Shown here: one piece after another, positions 1 to 6,638 of the stretch | How positions within the stretch are numbered: position 1 is the stretch's first letter | How the letters are laid out: each line of letters begins with the position of its first letter | Origin: an uncultured Rhodospirillales bacterium | GTDB lineage: Bacteria > Pseudomonadota > Alphaproteobacteria > Rhodospirillales > Defluviicoccaceae | Length of the DNA stretch: 7,255 nucleotides | Direction of reading: 5' to 3' | Assembly (NCBI GenBank): GCA_937127205.1 | Contig: CAKZLS010000449.1 | Location: forward strand, 1-7,255 | Made by a program: the position numbers and the translations under genes | Notes under the pieces: generated by a model | The model's database searches: none | Seen by the model: the letters and a program-made list of their open reading frames with translations, nothing else | What the model was told of the DNA's origin: nothing

Positions 1-1
1 G

Positions 2-340
2 TTGGCTCAGGCCCAGAGTACGGACAGCGGCCACGAGTCCATGGGGGGAATGAAACCAGGCATGTCGCACGAAAAGATGATGGAAAAATCAGCGGACGAG
101 AAGGCGACGTCGGGTCATGTCATGGCCCAAGGCAAGGTGAACTCCGTGAATGAGAGCGAAAGAACCGTGAACCTCTCGCACGAGCCGATCTCGGCGCTGG
201 GTTGGCCGTCAATGACCATGGATATGAAGGTGTCGGACGGTATGGATCTGTCAAAGGTTCCAGTCGGCAAGCCGATCGATTTCACGCTGAACCGTGGCAG
301 TGACGGTATTTATGTGGTGGACACCATTACCGCTCAATGA
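2..340 (+). CDS. cusF: CusF-like periplasmic Cu(I)/Ag(I)-binding protein (5' end outside window)
   Basis: This is the C-terminal part of a small periplasmic Cu(I)/Ag(I) carrier. The visible 112 residues begin with LAQAQ, which looks like the end of a Sec signal peptide, so the true start probably lies upstream; the TTG at position 2 has no visible ribosome binding site. Residues 10-30 are rich in Met and His. The CusF domain follows at about residues 43-110. Counting from position 2, the likely ligands are H60, W68, M71 and M73, with the same spacing as H36, W44, M47 and M49 of E. coli CusF, including the Trp that caps the metal. In that family the protein passes Cu(I) to the CusB adaptor of a CusCBA efflux pump. 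No pump gene is visible here, but it could lie upstream. A CusF domain fused to the end of a CusB-like protein is an alternative that the missing 5' end leaves open. Confidence 0.88.
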   Translation: MAQAQSTDSGHESMGGMKPGMSHEKMMEKSADEKATSGHVMAQGKVNSVNESERTVNLSHEPISALGWPSMTMDMKVSDGMDLSKVPVGKPIDFTLNRGSDGIYVVDTITAQ

Positions 341-386
341 CCATTGCTGATTGCCGGGAGAAAATCAGAGGAGACTTCGTACCGAT

Positions 387-453
387 TGACAATCTCTGTC
401 ACAATAAGGGGTTTGATGGACAAACTTCAGCAACACATTTTTGGTTGTATGTC
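387..453 (+). promoter_or_regulatory. Candidate activator-dependent promoter A (copper-response box)
   Basis: The box contains TGACA (387-391) and TGTCA (397-401), half-sites of an inverted repeat whose starts are 10 bp apart, and a third element GGACAAACTTCAG at 418-430. Taking CTTCAG (425-430) as a weak -35, a 17-nt spacer leads to a -10-like TATGTC at 448-453. The same arrangement recurs at 1951-2017 ahead of the cupredoxin operon, with 34 of 44 positions identical in the box and the same spacer length. TGACA/TGTCA halves are like those bound by CusR-type response regulators. A weak -35 preceded by phased half-sites suits an activated promoter. It would drive the membrane protein gene at 604, leaving a leader of about 145 nt. 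That it responds to copper is inferred from the neighbouring genes. Confidence 0.55.
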
Positions 454-462
454 TAAAAGACA
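450..462. repeat. Short inverted repeat overlapping the -10 of promoter A
   Basis: TGTCT (450-454), three A bases, then AGACA (458-462) form a perfect 5-bp inverted repeat that overlaps the proposed -10 and start site. It could be an operator or a small hairpin at the 5' end of the transcript. Promoter B has no equivalent, so chance is possible. Confidence 0.3.
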
Positions 463-523
463 ATTCAACGATAACCTGGGCCAAACCTAGGGCCTTCGCT
501 GCAACCACATGAGGGGAAAACGC

Positions 524-542
524 GCGCCCAAGAATCGGGCGC
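524..542. repeat. GC-rich hairpin in the leader of the membrane-protein gene
   Basis: GCGCCC (524-529) and GGGCGC (537-542) form a 6-bp all-GC stem with a 7-nt loop, about 60 nt before the TTG start at 604. No T-run follows, so it is not a standard intrinsic terminator. It may affect leader structure or mRNA stability. The rest of the 263-nt gap shows no convincing gene. Confidence 0.35.
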
Positions 543-603
543 CAATGTCTGATCCGTTCGAGATCATTCTGTATCCGACGCTCCGACGTTAGCTGGAGCG
601 CGT

Positions 604-1875
604 TTGAACCACCAGTGGGGCAAAGTTTTGTTTCCGTTCGACATTCTCCATATTTTCGCAAACGAGGTTGCGGCGGGATTCATCGGCGAGACCCACTGGT
701 GGCTCCGTGTCGTCGTGCACATCGTTGTCATGTATGGCCCCGCCGCCTTGCTATTCCTGCTCCTGTTCCGGGTGTTTCAGCTGTGGCGGCGGCGGATCCG
801 TCGGCGCAATCGGCGCGGCAAGCTCTCAGATGCCAGGGCAAACCTCGGATCGAGCTCGCTCATTCCGGGGCTGTTTCCCTACATCCTGCGACGGACCTGG
901 CGGCAGCAGGTCGGCCTCGTTGTTGTTGCCGGACTATCGATGCCCGTCCTTTATGCGACCCTCGAGTTGCCGAAAACGATCATCAACAGCGCGCTAGACT
1001 CCGATGAATTTCCAACCGTGTACGCTGGGGTCCGTTTAGAACAGGTCGAATTCCTGTTCGCCTTGTGCCTGCTCTTCCTTCTTGCCGTGATCTGCCAAGG
1101 CATCATCAAGTACGCGGCCAATCTGTATCAAGGTCGTCTCAGTGAAAGCGCCCTTCGCCGACTGCGCCTCACGGTTTATCGCGAATGGCGGCGTCGTAAC
1201 CGGCCCGGCGGCGGATCTCAACTTATCCCCGTAATCGTGCAGGAGTTGGAACCGATAGGAGGATTCATGGGTGCGGCCTTCGTCCTTCCTGTCCTGCAAG
1301 GTGGAACGTTTTTGACGATTCTAACCTTTATGTTTGTTCAAGACCCTGTACTAGGTGCCGCCGCTGTCACGCTGCTTCCGGTTCAGCTTGCGTTGATTCC
1401 CCGCTTGCAGCGACGCATTAACGCCTTGGCACGAGAACGCGTCAAGGAGGTGCGGCGGCTCGGCGACAACATTGGCAGGGAGCAAGAGTCAGTTGGCGCG
1501 CAGAGTCTACGTCCGGTTTTTCGTAGCCTAAAAACGATCCAGGGGATTCGTTTTGAGCTGTTTCGCCGAAAGTTCTTCATGAAAGGCCTGAATAATTTCA
1601 TCGGCCATATGACGCCGTTTTTCTTCTATACGATTGGGGGATATCTAGTCATTCAAGGAGAATTATCCTTTGGCGCTCTGGTCGCTGTTCTGACCGCCTA
1701 CAAAGATTTTTCATCGCCTCTGAAGGAGCTGTTTCGGTACTATCAAACAATGGAAGATGGCCGGGTGCGGTACGAAGAGGTTCGACGTTATCTGGCCGGT
1801 GTCACGCACTCCGAAACCGCGAGCGGAATCTCGTCACACGAACTGGTCGCCGGATCCTTCAAACCTGCGGCGTAG
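604..1875 (+). CDS. ABC-exporter-type transmembrane protein lacking an ATPase domain
   Basis: This 423-residue inner-membrane protein resembles the membrane domain of a type-1 ABC exporter. Hydrophobic stretches lie at about residues 33-58, 103-122, 148-172, 218-240, 243-265 and 335-370. The first is followed by a strongly basic segment (WRRRIRRRNRR). The closing region, from FFFYTIGGYLVIQG through the YKDFSSPLKEL motif to the EEVRRYL stretch, matches the usual end of an ABC membrane domain just before the nucleotide-binding domain. The protein then stops after about 25 more residues. No Walker A, signature or Walker B motif appears in it or in any frame of the next 280 nt. The TTG start is chosen because GGAG lies at 595-598 and the first in-frame ATG would cut into the first membrane segment. 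It may be a truncated transporter, a half that uses an ATPase encoded elsewhere, or a protein with another job. The substrate is unknown. The promoter module it shares with the copper operon suggests a copper-related role. Confidence 0.7.
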   Translation: MNHQWGKVLFPFDILHIFANEVAAGFIGETHWWLRVVVHIVVMYGPAALLFLLLFRVFQLWRRRIRRRNRRGKLSDARANLGSSSLIPGLFPYILRRTWRQQVGLVVVAGLSMPVLYATLELPKTIINSALDSDEFPTVYAGVRLEQVEFLFALCLLFLLAVICQGIIKYAANLYQGRLSESALRRLRLTVYREWRRRNRPGGGSQLIPVIVQELEPIGGFMGAAFVLPVLQGGTFLTILTFMFVQDPVLGAAAVTLLPVQLALIPRLQRRINALARERVKEVRRLGDNIGREQESVGAQSLRPVFRSLKTIQGIRFELFRRKFFMKGLNNFIGHMTPFFFYTIGGYLVIQGELSFGALVAVLTAYKDFSSPLKELFRYYQTMEDGRVRYEEVRRYLAGVTHSETASGISSHELVAGSFKPAA

Positions 1876-1887
1876 AAGACCCTTGAC

Positions 1888-1908
1888 GCCTCTCGGGGCC
1901 CCTGAGGC
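1888..1908 (+). terminator. Imperfect GC-rich hairpin after the membrane-protein gene
   Basis: GCCTC...GGGG (1888-1898) can pair with CCCC...GAGGC (1899-1908), with a small asymmetric bulge and a tip that must open to form a loop. It begins 12 nt after the stop codon, where a terminator would be expected. No T-run follows, so it is at best an imperfect or Rho-assisted terminator. Confidence 0.3.
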
Positions 1909-1950
1909 TCATGCGCAGTCTCTCCTCTCGGACCGGCGTTTGCAAATGCG

Positions 1951-2017
1951 TGTCAAACTCTGTCACAAAAAAGCGTCCGTCTGACAAACTTCAGAAAAAC
2001 CTCTCCTCTCATATGAC
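1951..2017 (+). promoter_or_regulatory. Candidate activator-dependent promoter B of the cupredoxin-copAB operon
   Basis: This second copy of the module has TGTCA at 1951-1955, TGTCACAA at 1961-1968, CTGACAAACTTCAG at 1981-1994 and TATGAC at 2012-2017. The half-sites start 10 and 21 bp apart, close to one and two helical turns. CTTCAG (1989-1994) would be a weak -35, with a 17-nt spacer to the -10-like TATGAC. The start codon at 2157 would then sit behind a leader of about 130 nt. That leader contains an imperfect stem, TGCCCGC (2021-2027) with GCGG..GGCA (2037-2046). The regulator is probably a CopR/CusR-type response regulator encoded outside the window; this is inferred from the site and the genes it precedes. 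Confidence 0.6.
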
Positions 2018-2156
2018 TACTGCCCGCTGAGAACACGCGGAGGGCAAAAGACGCTCGTTGCAATTTGATGAAGGCGCTCGGTCGCCCTCGATAGTTCGGA
2101 TCTGCGCTGAGAATGCAGTGGGTTGGTCCTCGAACAACACCAAGGGAGAGTACAAC

Positions 2157-2702
2157 GTGCTCACAAGAACGATCAAATCTGGAGCAATTCTTGTTGCCGG
2201 TTGGCTAATCGTCGGCCCTGCGCTGGCGGCTGGCGTACATTCCGGCGGCCACGGCCACGCCATGGACTTTGGCCAACCTGGAGAAGCCACCGAGGCGTCC
2301 CGCACCGTCGAGGTGACCATGGGCGACAATTATTTCGAGCCGGAGAAGATTCAGGTGAAGGCTGGAGAGACAGTGCGCTTCGTCGTGAAGAACACGGGTG
2401 AATTCGTCCACGAATTCAATATCGGCAGCGCCGCGATGCACGCCGCGCATCAAAAGGAGATGATCATGATGGTCGAGCACGGCGCACTCGAGGCCGACAG
2501 GATCAATCACGACATGATGAAGATGGACATGGGCGGCGGCAAAACCATGGAACATCACGATCCCAACGCCGTGCTCCTGGAACCGAGTAAGTCCGGCGAG
2601 GTCGTCTGGAAGTTTGCCGAGTCTGCGGATCTCGAATTCGCCTGCAACGTTCCAGGTCATTACCAAGCGGGGATGGTAGGCCACATCGAAGTGACAAAGT
2701 GA
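2157..2702 (+). CDS. Periplasmic cupredoxin-like copper-binding protein
   Basis: This 181-residue exported blue-copper-type protein probably carries copper or electrons beside CopA. The GTG start is chosen because AAGGGAGAG (2142-2150) ends 6 nt before it and a clean Sec signal peptide follows, with a hydrophobic core at residues 9-23 and likely cleavage after ALA near residue 24. The same frame is open back to 2058 (TTG), but that would add 33 polar residues ahead of the signal. The cupredoxin domain runs from about residue 45 to the end. Likely type-1 copper ligands are H85 (in FVHEF), C163, H168 and M173 (from CNVPGH to AGM). Between the first His and the Cys lies a Met/His-rich insert (about residues 93-138, with HDMMKMDM and MEHH) that could bind extra Cu(I). 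The gene comes first in the operon, 53 nt before copA, where other systems may carry copC or other small copper proteins. Confidence 0.88.
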   Translation: MLTRTIKSGAILVAGWLIVGPALAAGVHSGGHGHAMDFGQPGEATEASRTVEVTMGDNYFEPEKIQVKAGETVRFVVKNTGEFVHEFNIGSAAMHAAHQKEMIMMVEHGALEADRINHDMMKMDMGGGKTMEHHDPNAVLLEPSKSGEVVWKFAESADLEFACNVPGHYQAGMVGHIEVTK

Positions 2703-2755
2703 GCGCAGTCGCTCGCTCGAACCTGGCCGCCCCAAAGTGAGAGGGAGACTATTCC

Positions 2756-4570
2756 ATGCTGACGCGGAGACGCCTGCTCAAGACCGCATCGGCCACCGGC
2801 GCAATCTTTGCTGTTCAACAGATGCTTCCCGCTTGGGCGCGCAACATGGCTGGGACGCGGGCCCCTGGCAATCCGCGCACCGGCGCGCACGAATTCGACC
2901 TGACCATCGCCGAGACGCCGATCGCCATTGACGGACGGCAAGGCTCGGCGATCACCCTCAATGGCGGAATTCCGGGCCCAATCATGCGGTTTAGGGAAGG
3001 CGAGACGGTGACCATTCGGGTACACAACAGGCTCGCGGAGGATACCTCGATCCACTGGCACGGGATTCTCTTGCCGTTCCGCATGGACGGCGTGCCGGGC
3101 GTTACGTTCCCCGGCATTGGTGCGGGGACCACCTTCACCTACCGCTATCCCGTTAAACAAAGCGGGACCTACTGGTACCACAGCCACACCAAGCTTCAGG
3201 AGCAACTCGGGCACTATGGCCCGCTGGTCATAGACTCGGCCGAACCCGAGCCGTTCGCCTATGATCGCGAGCACGTCGTGGTGCTTTCGGATTGGATGTT
3301 TGAAAATCCGTACCGTGTGCTCGCCAAGCTCAAGAAAATGAGCGACTACCTCAATTTTCAGAAGCGCACCGTCGGTGATTTCTTCGACGATGTCGCGGAA
3401 GCCGGCTTCGGAGCCACGCTCCGGGATCGTCTGGCGTGGGGCAACATGCGCATGGATTCCACCGACATCGCCGACATCACCGGACATATCTACACCTACC
3501 TAATGAACGGCCAGGGTCCCGAGAGCAATTGGACGGGTCTGTTCACGCCCGGCGAGCGGGTCCGCCTTAGGTTTATCAATGCTTCGACCATGAGCTTCTT
3601 CAACGTTCGCATTCCAGGCCTTCCCATGACCGTGGTTCAGGCAGATGGCCAAAACGTCGAGCCAGTGCCTGTGGACGAGTTTCAGATCGGTGTGGCTGAA
3701 ACCTACGACGTCATCGTCACCCCCCGCGATCAGCCAGTATACACGGTGATGGCGGAGTCGCTTGACCGCAGCGGCTATGCCCGCGGCACGCTGGCGACGC
3801 GGGCGGGCCTCGCGGCAGATGTTCCGCCGCTGCGCGAGCGGCCGCTGCGCACCATGGTCGACATGGGGATGAAGATGGAGGGCATGAACATGGCCGAAGA
3901 TAAGGGTATGGATATGTCCAAACACAACGGAATGGGCACGCATGCCGGCCATATGGGAATGGGCCAGGGCCACGGCGGCCACATGGGTAGCGGCCAGGTC
4001 GGCAGTATGACGGAGGCCGCCGGGCCGATCGTCGCCCACCACGGTCCCGATCATCACGGCGTGGGCAATACCAGTGTGGCGACCTTCGAGCGCGATCGTC
4101 TCGGCGAGCCCGGCACGGGGCTGGAGGACGTCGGCCACCGCGTGCTCGTCTACACCGATCTCAAGTCGGTCACGCCCTACAACCAGCGCCCGCCCGAACG
4201 AGAAATCGAACTCCATCTGACCGGCAACATGGAGCGCTACATGTGGTCCTTCGACGGCAAGAAGTTCTCCGAAGTTGATGGGCCGATCCAGTTCAACCAT
4301 GGTGAACGGCTTCGCCTGATCATGGTCAACGACACCATGATGGAGCACCCCATCCATCTGCACGGCATGTGGATGGAGCTGGAGAACGGCCACGGCCCGC
4401 ACATTCCCCGCAAGCATACCGTGAGCGTCAAGCCGGGCGAACGCCTGTCGGTGCTCATTAACGCCGACGCGCCGGGGCGCTGGGCGTTTCATTGCCATCT
4501 GCTTTACCACATGGAGATGGGGATGTTCCGCGTCGTCGAAGTGACACCGTACGACGGAGATCCGTCATGA
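2756..4570 (+). CDS. copA: CopA multicopper oxidase (copper resistance)
   Basis: This 604-residue periplasmic multicopper oxidase would oxidise Cu(I) to the less toxic Cu(II) and bind further copper. The N-terminus has a twin-arginine signal (TRRRLLK at residues 3-9, then a weakly hydrophobic stretch to about residue 29), consistent with folded, metal-loaded export. Three cupredoxin domains carry the copper motifs: HWHG at 100-103, HSH at 142-144, HPIHLHG at 531-537 and HCHLLYHMEMGM at 579-590. In the last, C580, H585 and M590 are type-1 site ligands. All motifs are intact. A Met/His-rich segment at about residues 367-440, with repeated GM.M and GHMG units, resembles the methionine-rich copper-binding regions of CopA/PcoA. 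The ribosome binding site GAGGGAG (2741-2747) lies 8 nt before the ATG. The stop overlaps the copB start as ATGA, pointing to translational coupling. This is unrelated to the P-type ATPase that is also called CopA. Confidence 0.97.
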   Translation: MLTRRRLLKTASATGAIFAVQQMLPAWARNMAGTRAPGNPRTGAHEFDLTIAETPIAIDGRQGSAITLNGGIPGPIMRFREGETVTIRVHNRLAEDTSIHWHGILLPFRMDGVPGVTFPGIGAGTTFTYRYPVKQSGTYWYHSHTKLQEQLGHYGPLVIDSAEPEPFAYDREHVVVLSDWMFENPYRVLAKLKKMSDYLNFQKRTVGDFFDDVAEAGFGATLRDRLAWGNMRMDSTDIADITGHIYTYLMNGQGPESNWTGLFTPGERVRLRFINASTMSFFNVRIPGLPMTVVQADGQNVEPVPVDEFQIGVAETYDVIVTPRDQPVYTVMAESLDRSGYARGTLATRAGLAADVPPLRERPLRTMVDMGMKMEGMNMAEDKGMDMSKHNGMGTHAGHMGMGQGHGGHMGSGQVGSMTEAAGPIVAHHGPDHHGVGNTSVATFERDRLGEPGTGLEDVGHRVLVYTDLKSVTPYNQRPPEREIELHLTGNMERYMWSFDGKKFSEVDGPIQFNHGERLRLIMVNDTMMEHPIHLHGMWMELENGHGPHIPRKHTVSVKPGERLSVLINADAPGRWAFHCHLLYHMEMGMFRVVEVTPYDGDPS

Positions 4571-5322
4571 TCGGCAACACGCGATTCTTCGTCGTTCTCC
4601 TGGGGCTGCTCATGGCTGGCGGTGCGGCGGCGGAGGAGACCCAGCCTGATGGCGCGCCGGCGGATTGGCCCGAGCCGGGAGAGGATTCCCAAATCCATAC
4701 GTTCTTCAGGGCCGATCGCCTGGAAGTTCAGACGAACGAGGGAGACGGCCTGTTGGTATGGGACGCCGAGGGCTGGGTCGGCGGCGACTACAACAAGCTA
4801 TGGGTCAAATCCGAAGGCGAGTATCTATTCGAGCGGGAACGGACCGAAGAAGCCGAGTTGCAGGCGCTTTATAGCCGCACAATCCTGCCGTTCTTCGATG
4901 TGCAGGCTGGAGTGCGCCACGATTTTAAGCCCGATCCATCGCGTACATTCGGGGTCGTTGGTGTTCAGGGCCTCGCGCCCTACTGGTTCGAAGTTGACGC
5001 GGCAGGGTTCGTCAGCGACGAAGGTGATGTGTCCGCGCGTGTAGAAGCGGAGTACGAGTTTTTGTTCACGCAACAGCTTATTCTCCAGCCGCGCACCGAA
5101 CTCAATTTCGCCGTCCAGGATGTCAAGAAGCTCGGCATCGGATCGGGTCTGAGCACCGCGGAACTGGGTCTACGCCTGCGCTACGAGTTCGTGCGGGAGG
5201 TGGCTCCGTATATTGGGGTCTCCTGGACGCGCCTGGTCGGAAAAACCGAGGACTTCGCTCGTGACGAAGGAGAAGACGTGAGCAGCGTTTCATTCGTCGC
5301 CGGAGTCCGATTGTGGTTTTAG
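4567..5322 (+). CDS. copB: CopB outer-membrane copper resistance protein
   Basis: This 251-residue precursor belongs to the CopB/PcoB family, outer-membrane beta-barrel proteins that partner CopA in copper sequestration. The start at 4567 overlaps the copA stop and has GGAG (4556-4559) 7 nt upstream. A Sec signal peptide follows (VVLLGLLMAGGAAA, cleavage near residue 22). The mature part has the family pattern: an opening SQIHTFFRADRLE segment, WDAEGWVGGDYNKLW, then alternating amphipathic strands (for example YSRTILPFFDVQAGVRHDF and APYIGVSWTRLVG), ending in a terminal Phe (VRLWF), as expected of a barrel inserted by the Bam machinery. It lacks the long Met/His-rich N-terminal repeats of some CopB proteins, so it is a short form. 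The Met/His-rich metal-binding capacity here sits in CopA, the cupredoxin and CusF instead. The in-frame ATG at 4492 lies inside copA and would bury the signal peptide. Confidence 0.95.
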   Translation: MIGNTRFFVVLLGLLMAGGAAAEETQPDGAPADWPEPGEDSQIHTFFRADRLEVQTNEGDGLLVWDAEGWVGGDYNKLWVKSEGEYLFERERTEEAELQALYSRTILPFFDVQAGVRHDFKPDPSRTFGVVGVQGLAPYWFEVDAAGFVSDEGDVSARVEAEYEFLFTQQLILQPRTELNFAVQDVKKLGIGSGLSTAELGLRLRYEFVREVAPYIGVSWTRLVGKTEDFARDEGEDVSSVSFVAGVRLWF

Positions 5323-5382
5323 GGCGAGGGCGGTGGGTGAGTATCAGATCATATTGGGAGTTTCTAAAGGAAGGGGTTCAAC

Positions 5383-5481
5383 GTGAGGTTGGTATGCGGA
5401 AATCTGAGTAGAGCCGATCGACCGCGACGACCATTGTGTTGTTTTTGGAGCAATCGAATTGAAGGAAACAATAAGCCATGA
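5383..5481 (+). CDS. Possible 32-codon leader ORF overlapping the copZ start
   Basis: A GTG at 5383 follows a good ribosome binding site (AAGGAAGGGG, 5367-5376, 6 nt spacing). The reading frame runs 32 codons to a TGA at 5479-5481 that overlaps the copZ ATG (5478-5480). The peptide has no membrane segment, is Arg-rich in the middle (RADRPRRP) and has three Cys: residue 5 and a CC pair at 19-20 followed by FW. Overlapping stop and start, a strong upstream ribosome binding site and Cys residues suggest a leader peptide that couples or tunes translation of copZ, perhaps in response to Cu(I). No family is recognised. It could be a chance open frame in the 155-nt gap after copB. Confidence 0.35.
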   Translation: MRLVCGNLSRADRPRRPLCCFWSNRIEGNNKP

Positions 5482-5681
5482 AAACGAAACTGAACATCCA
5501 AGGGATGAGTTGCGGGCACTGCGTCGGTGCCGTTCGCGATGCTTTATCCCAGGTCGCGGGCGTCGAGACCGTGATTGATGTTAACCTCGACCGGGCGGAA
5601 GCCATCGTCGAGGGACAACCAGACAAAGATCAACTCGTTGCAGCTGTTGCTGCGGCTGGATACGAGGCAAAGGTCAACTGA
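5478..5681 (+). CDS. copZ: CopZ-like heavy-metal-associated (HMA) domain protein
   Basis: This 67-residue cytoplasmic protein is a single HMA domain. The GMSCGHC motif at residues 9-15 gives the two Cu(I)-binding thiolates, C12 and C15. The rest fits the ferredoxin-like fold of the family: a helix at about 15-26, strands around VIDVNL and AEAIVEG, and a second helix (about 50-60) ending in AAAGYEAKV. Such proteins deliver Cu(I) to P-type ATPases or to copper sensors; neither partner is in the window. The ATG has a purine-rich GAAGGAAA 9-11 nt upstream and overlaps the stop of the candidate leader ORF. It is the last intact gene before the decayed mobile DNA. Its length is normal for a free-standing chaperone. 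Related single HMA domains can carry other soft metals such as Hg(II), so copper specificity is inferred from context. Confidence 0.92.
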   Translation: MKTKLNIQGMSCGHCVGAVRDALSQVAGVETVIDVNLDRAEAIVEGQPDKDQLVAAVAAAGYEAKVN

Positions 5682-5870
5682 CACCTAGTTTGGCTATCAG
5701 ATCACGATCCGCTAGACTTCATTAAGCGAGACGTCGTCGCAGCGGCGGTCACAGAGCTGGGTGGTTTTCATCGCCTCCGAAAACGTTGGTTTTTAAGAAA
5801 TCAGCCTGAGAGCATTCCGACCAACAAATTTGAACACTGTAAATCTCGCAAAACATCAGAGAAAAGATGA
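5682..5870 (+). other. Open stretch without a start, between copZ and the resolvase remnant
   Basis: The copZ frame stays open for 62 codons after its stop, up to the TGA at 5868-5870, but has no ATG, GTG or TTG start of its own. The encoded residues (for example DPLDFIKRDVVAAAV) match no family I recognise. It may be the decayed end of another gene, the upstream recombination-site region of the resolvase, or chance. No promoter or terminator is convincing. Confidence 0.2.
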
Positions 5871-5873
5871 GTT

Positions 5874-6473
5874 TTGGGAGTTTCAGCATTACTTGTCGGA
5901 TACGCCTGCGTTTCAACTCAGGAACAGAAACTTGCCTTACATTGCGATGCGCTCGAAGTGGCAGGTTGCGAACGCCTCTTTGTCGAAAAAGCATCATGTG
6001 CCTAACGGGTTCGGTCTGAGTTGCAGGCCGCCATCGATTTCATGTGGCACGGCGAAACGTTGGTGATCTGGAAGCTCGACCGTCTTGCTTGCTCGCTCAA
6101 ACAGCTGATCGAGACGGTGGAAGATCTCCGGCAAAGCGGCATCGGATTGCGTTCGATCACCGAGTCGATTGATACCGGCACGTCAGGTGGCAAACTGATC
6201 TTCCTTGTCTCTGGAGCTCTTGCCGAACTCGAACGTTCTGCTATTCGCGAACGAACGCAAGCTGAGGTGAAAGCATCGCGGGCGCGAGGCCATATCGGTC
6301 GCAGGCCGGCCGTGCTGAATGATACTGATCTTGCTACAGCACGCGCGCTGTGACGAAATCCTGACATCTTCGTTGCCCAAGTCGCCAAGAAGCTAGGCGT
6401 GGCAGAATAGACGCTTTACCGCTATTTACCCGGTGGGCGCGCTGCCCTTGGCGATGTGACTGAGGCAACATGA
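5874..6473 (+). pseudogene. Serine recombinase (resolvase/invertase) pseudogene with three in-frame stops
   Basis: One continuous frame encodes a full-length resolvase of the Tn3-resolvase/Pin type (about 199 codons), broken by TAA at 6003-6005, TGA at 6351-6353 and TAG at 6408-6410. The N-terminal catalytic block reads GYACVSTQEQ. The Ser nucleophile (codon 5913-5915) remains, but the Arg expected two residues before it (R8 of gamma-delta resolvase) is Cys (codon 5907-5909), consistent with one CGC-to-TGC change. After the first stop come WKLDRLA and the conserved IFLVSGALAELERSAIRERT helix region. After the second stop comes the DNA-binding part, with VAQVAKKLGV and TLYRYLPGGR. No indel is needed to keep the frame. 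The longest open piece is 6021-6353 (110 residues), which lacks the catalytic Ser and so cannot recombine DNA. The original start is uncertain; the TTG at 5874 is the first start-type codon after an upstream stop. Confidence 0.88.
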
Positions 6474-6638
6474 GCCGCGACGCCCCGCGCGTATGCCTTG
6501 CTATCAGCAGTGCGTGACCATCTATCGCTGACGTGAACCGCTTACTTTTTTCTCAAATTTGCAGCGAGTGGCCCCGGACTAATACCGGCACCGCGATCAA
6601 GGCCAATTTATTCAATAATATCACTAAAAGTATTACAT
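6474..6638. other. AT-rich spacer between the two recombinase remnants
   Basis: No gene is recognised here. The last 35 nt (about 6605-6640) are clearly AT-rich compared with the surroundings and could hold the old promoter of the integrase that follows. A short open frame (GTG near 6534 to about 6657) resembles nothing I know. Confidence 0.3.

Noticed and set aside
545..592. 15-codon ATG frame just before the membrane-protein gene
   Set aside because: No ribosome binding site precedes it and it sits right after the GC hairpin; it is probably a chance frame.
365..661. 98-residue minus-strand frame across the 341-603 gap
   Set aside because: It covers promoter A and the start of the membrane-protein gene, shows no recognisable domain and has no clear ribosome binding site.
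2058..2156. Longer cupredoxin form starting at TTG 2058
   Set aside because: It would place 33 polar residues before a clear signal peptide, while GTG 2157 has a good ribosome binding site.
2205..4510. Long open frames on the minus strand (2205-2735, 2660-3487, 3500-4510)
   Set aside because: They are antisense to the cupredoxin and copA, whose motifs are unmistakable. Their His-rich content simply mirrors the Met/His codons of the real genes, and no family is recognisable.
5342..5704. TATCAGATCA repeated at 5342-5351 and 5695-5704, flanking copZ
   Set aside because: A 10-nt match with no similarity around it is too short to call a recombination scar or regulatory pair.
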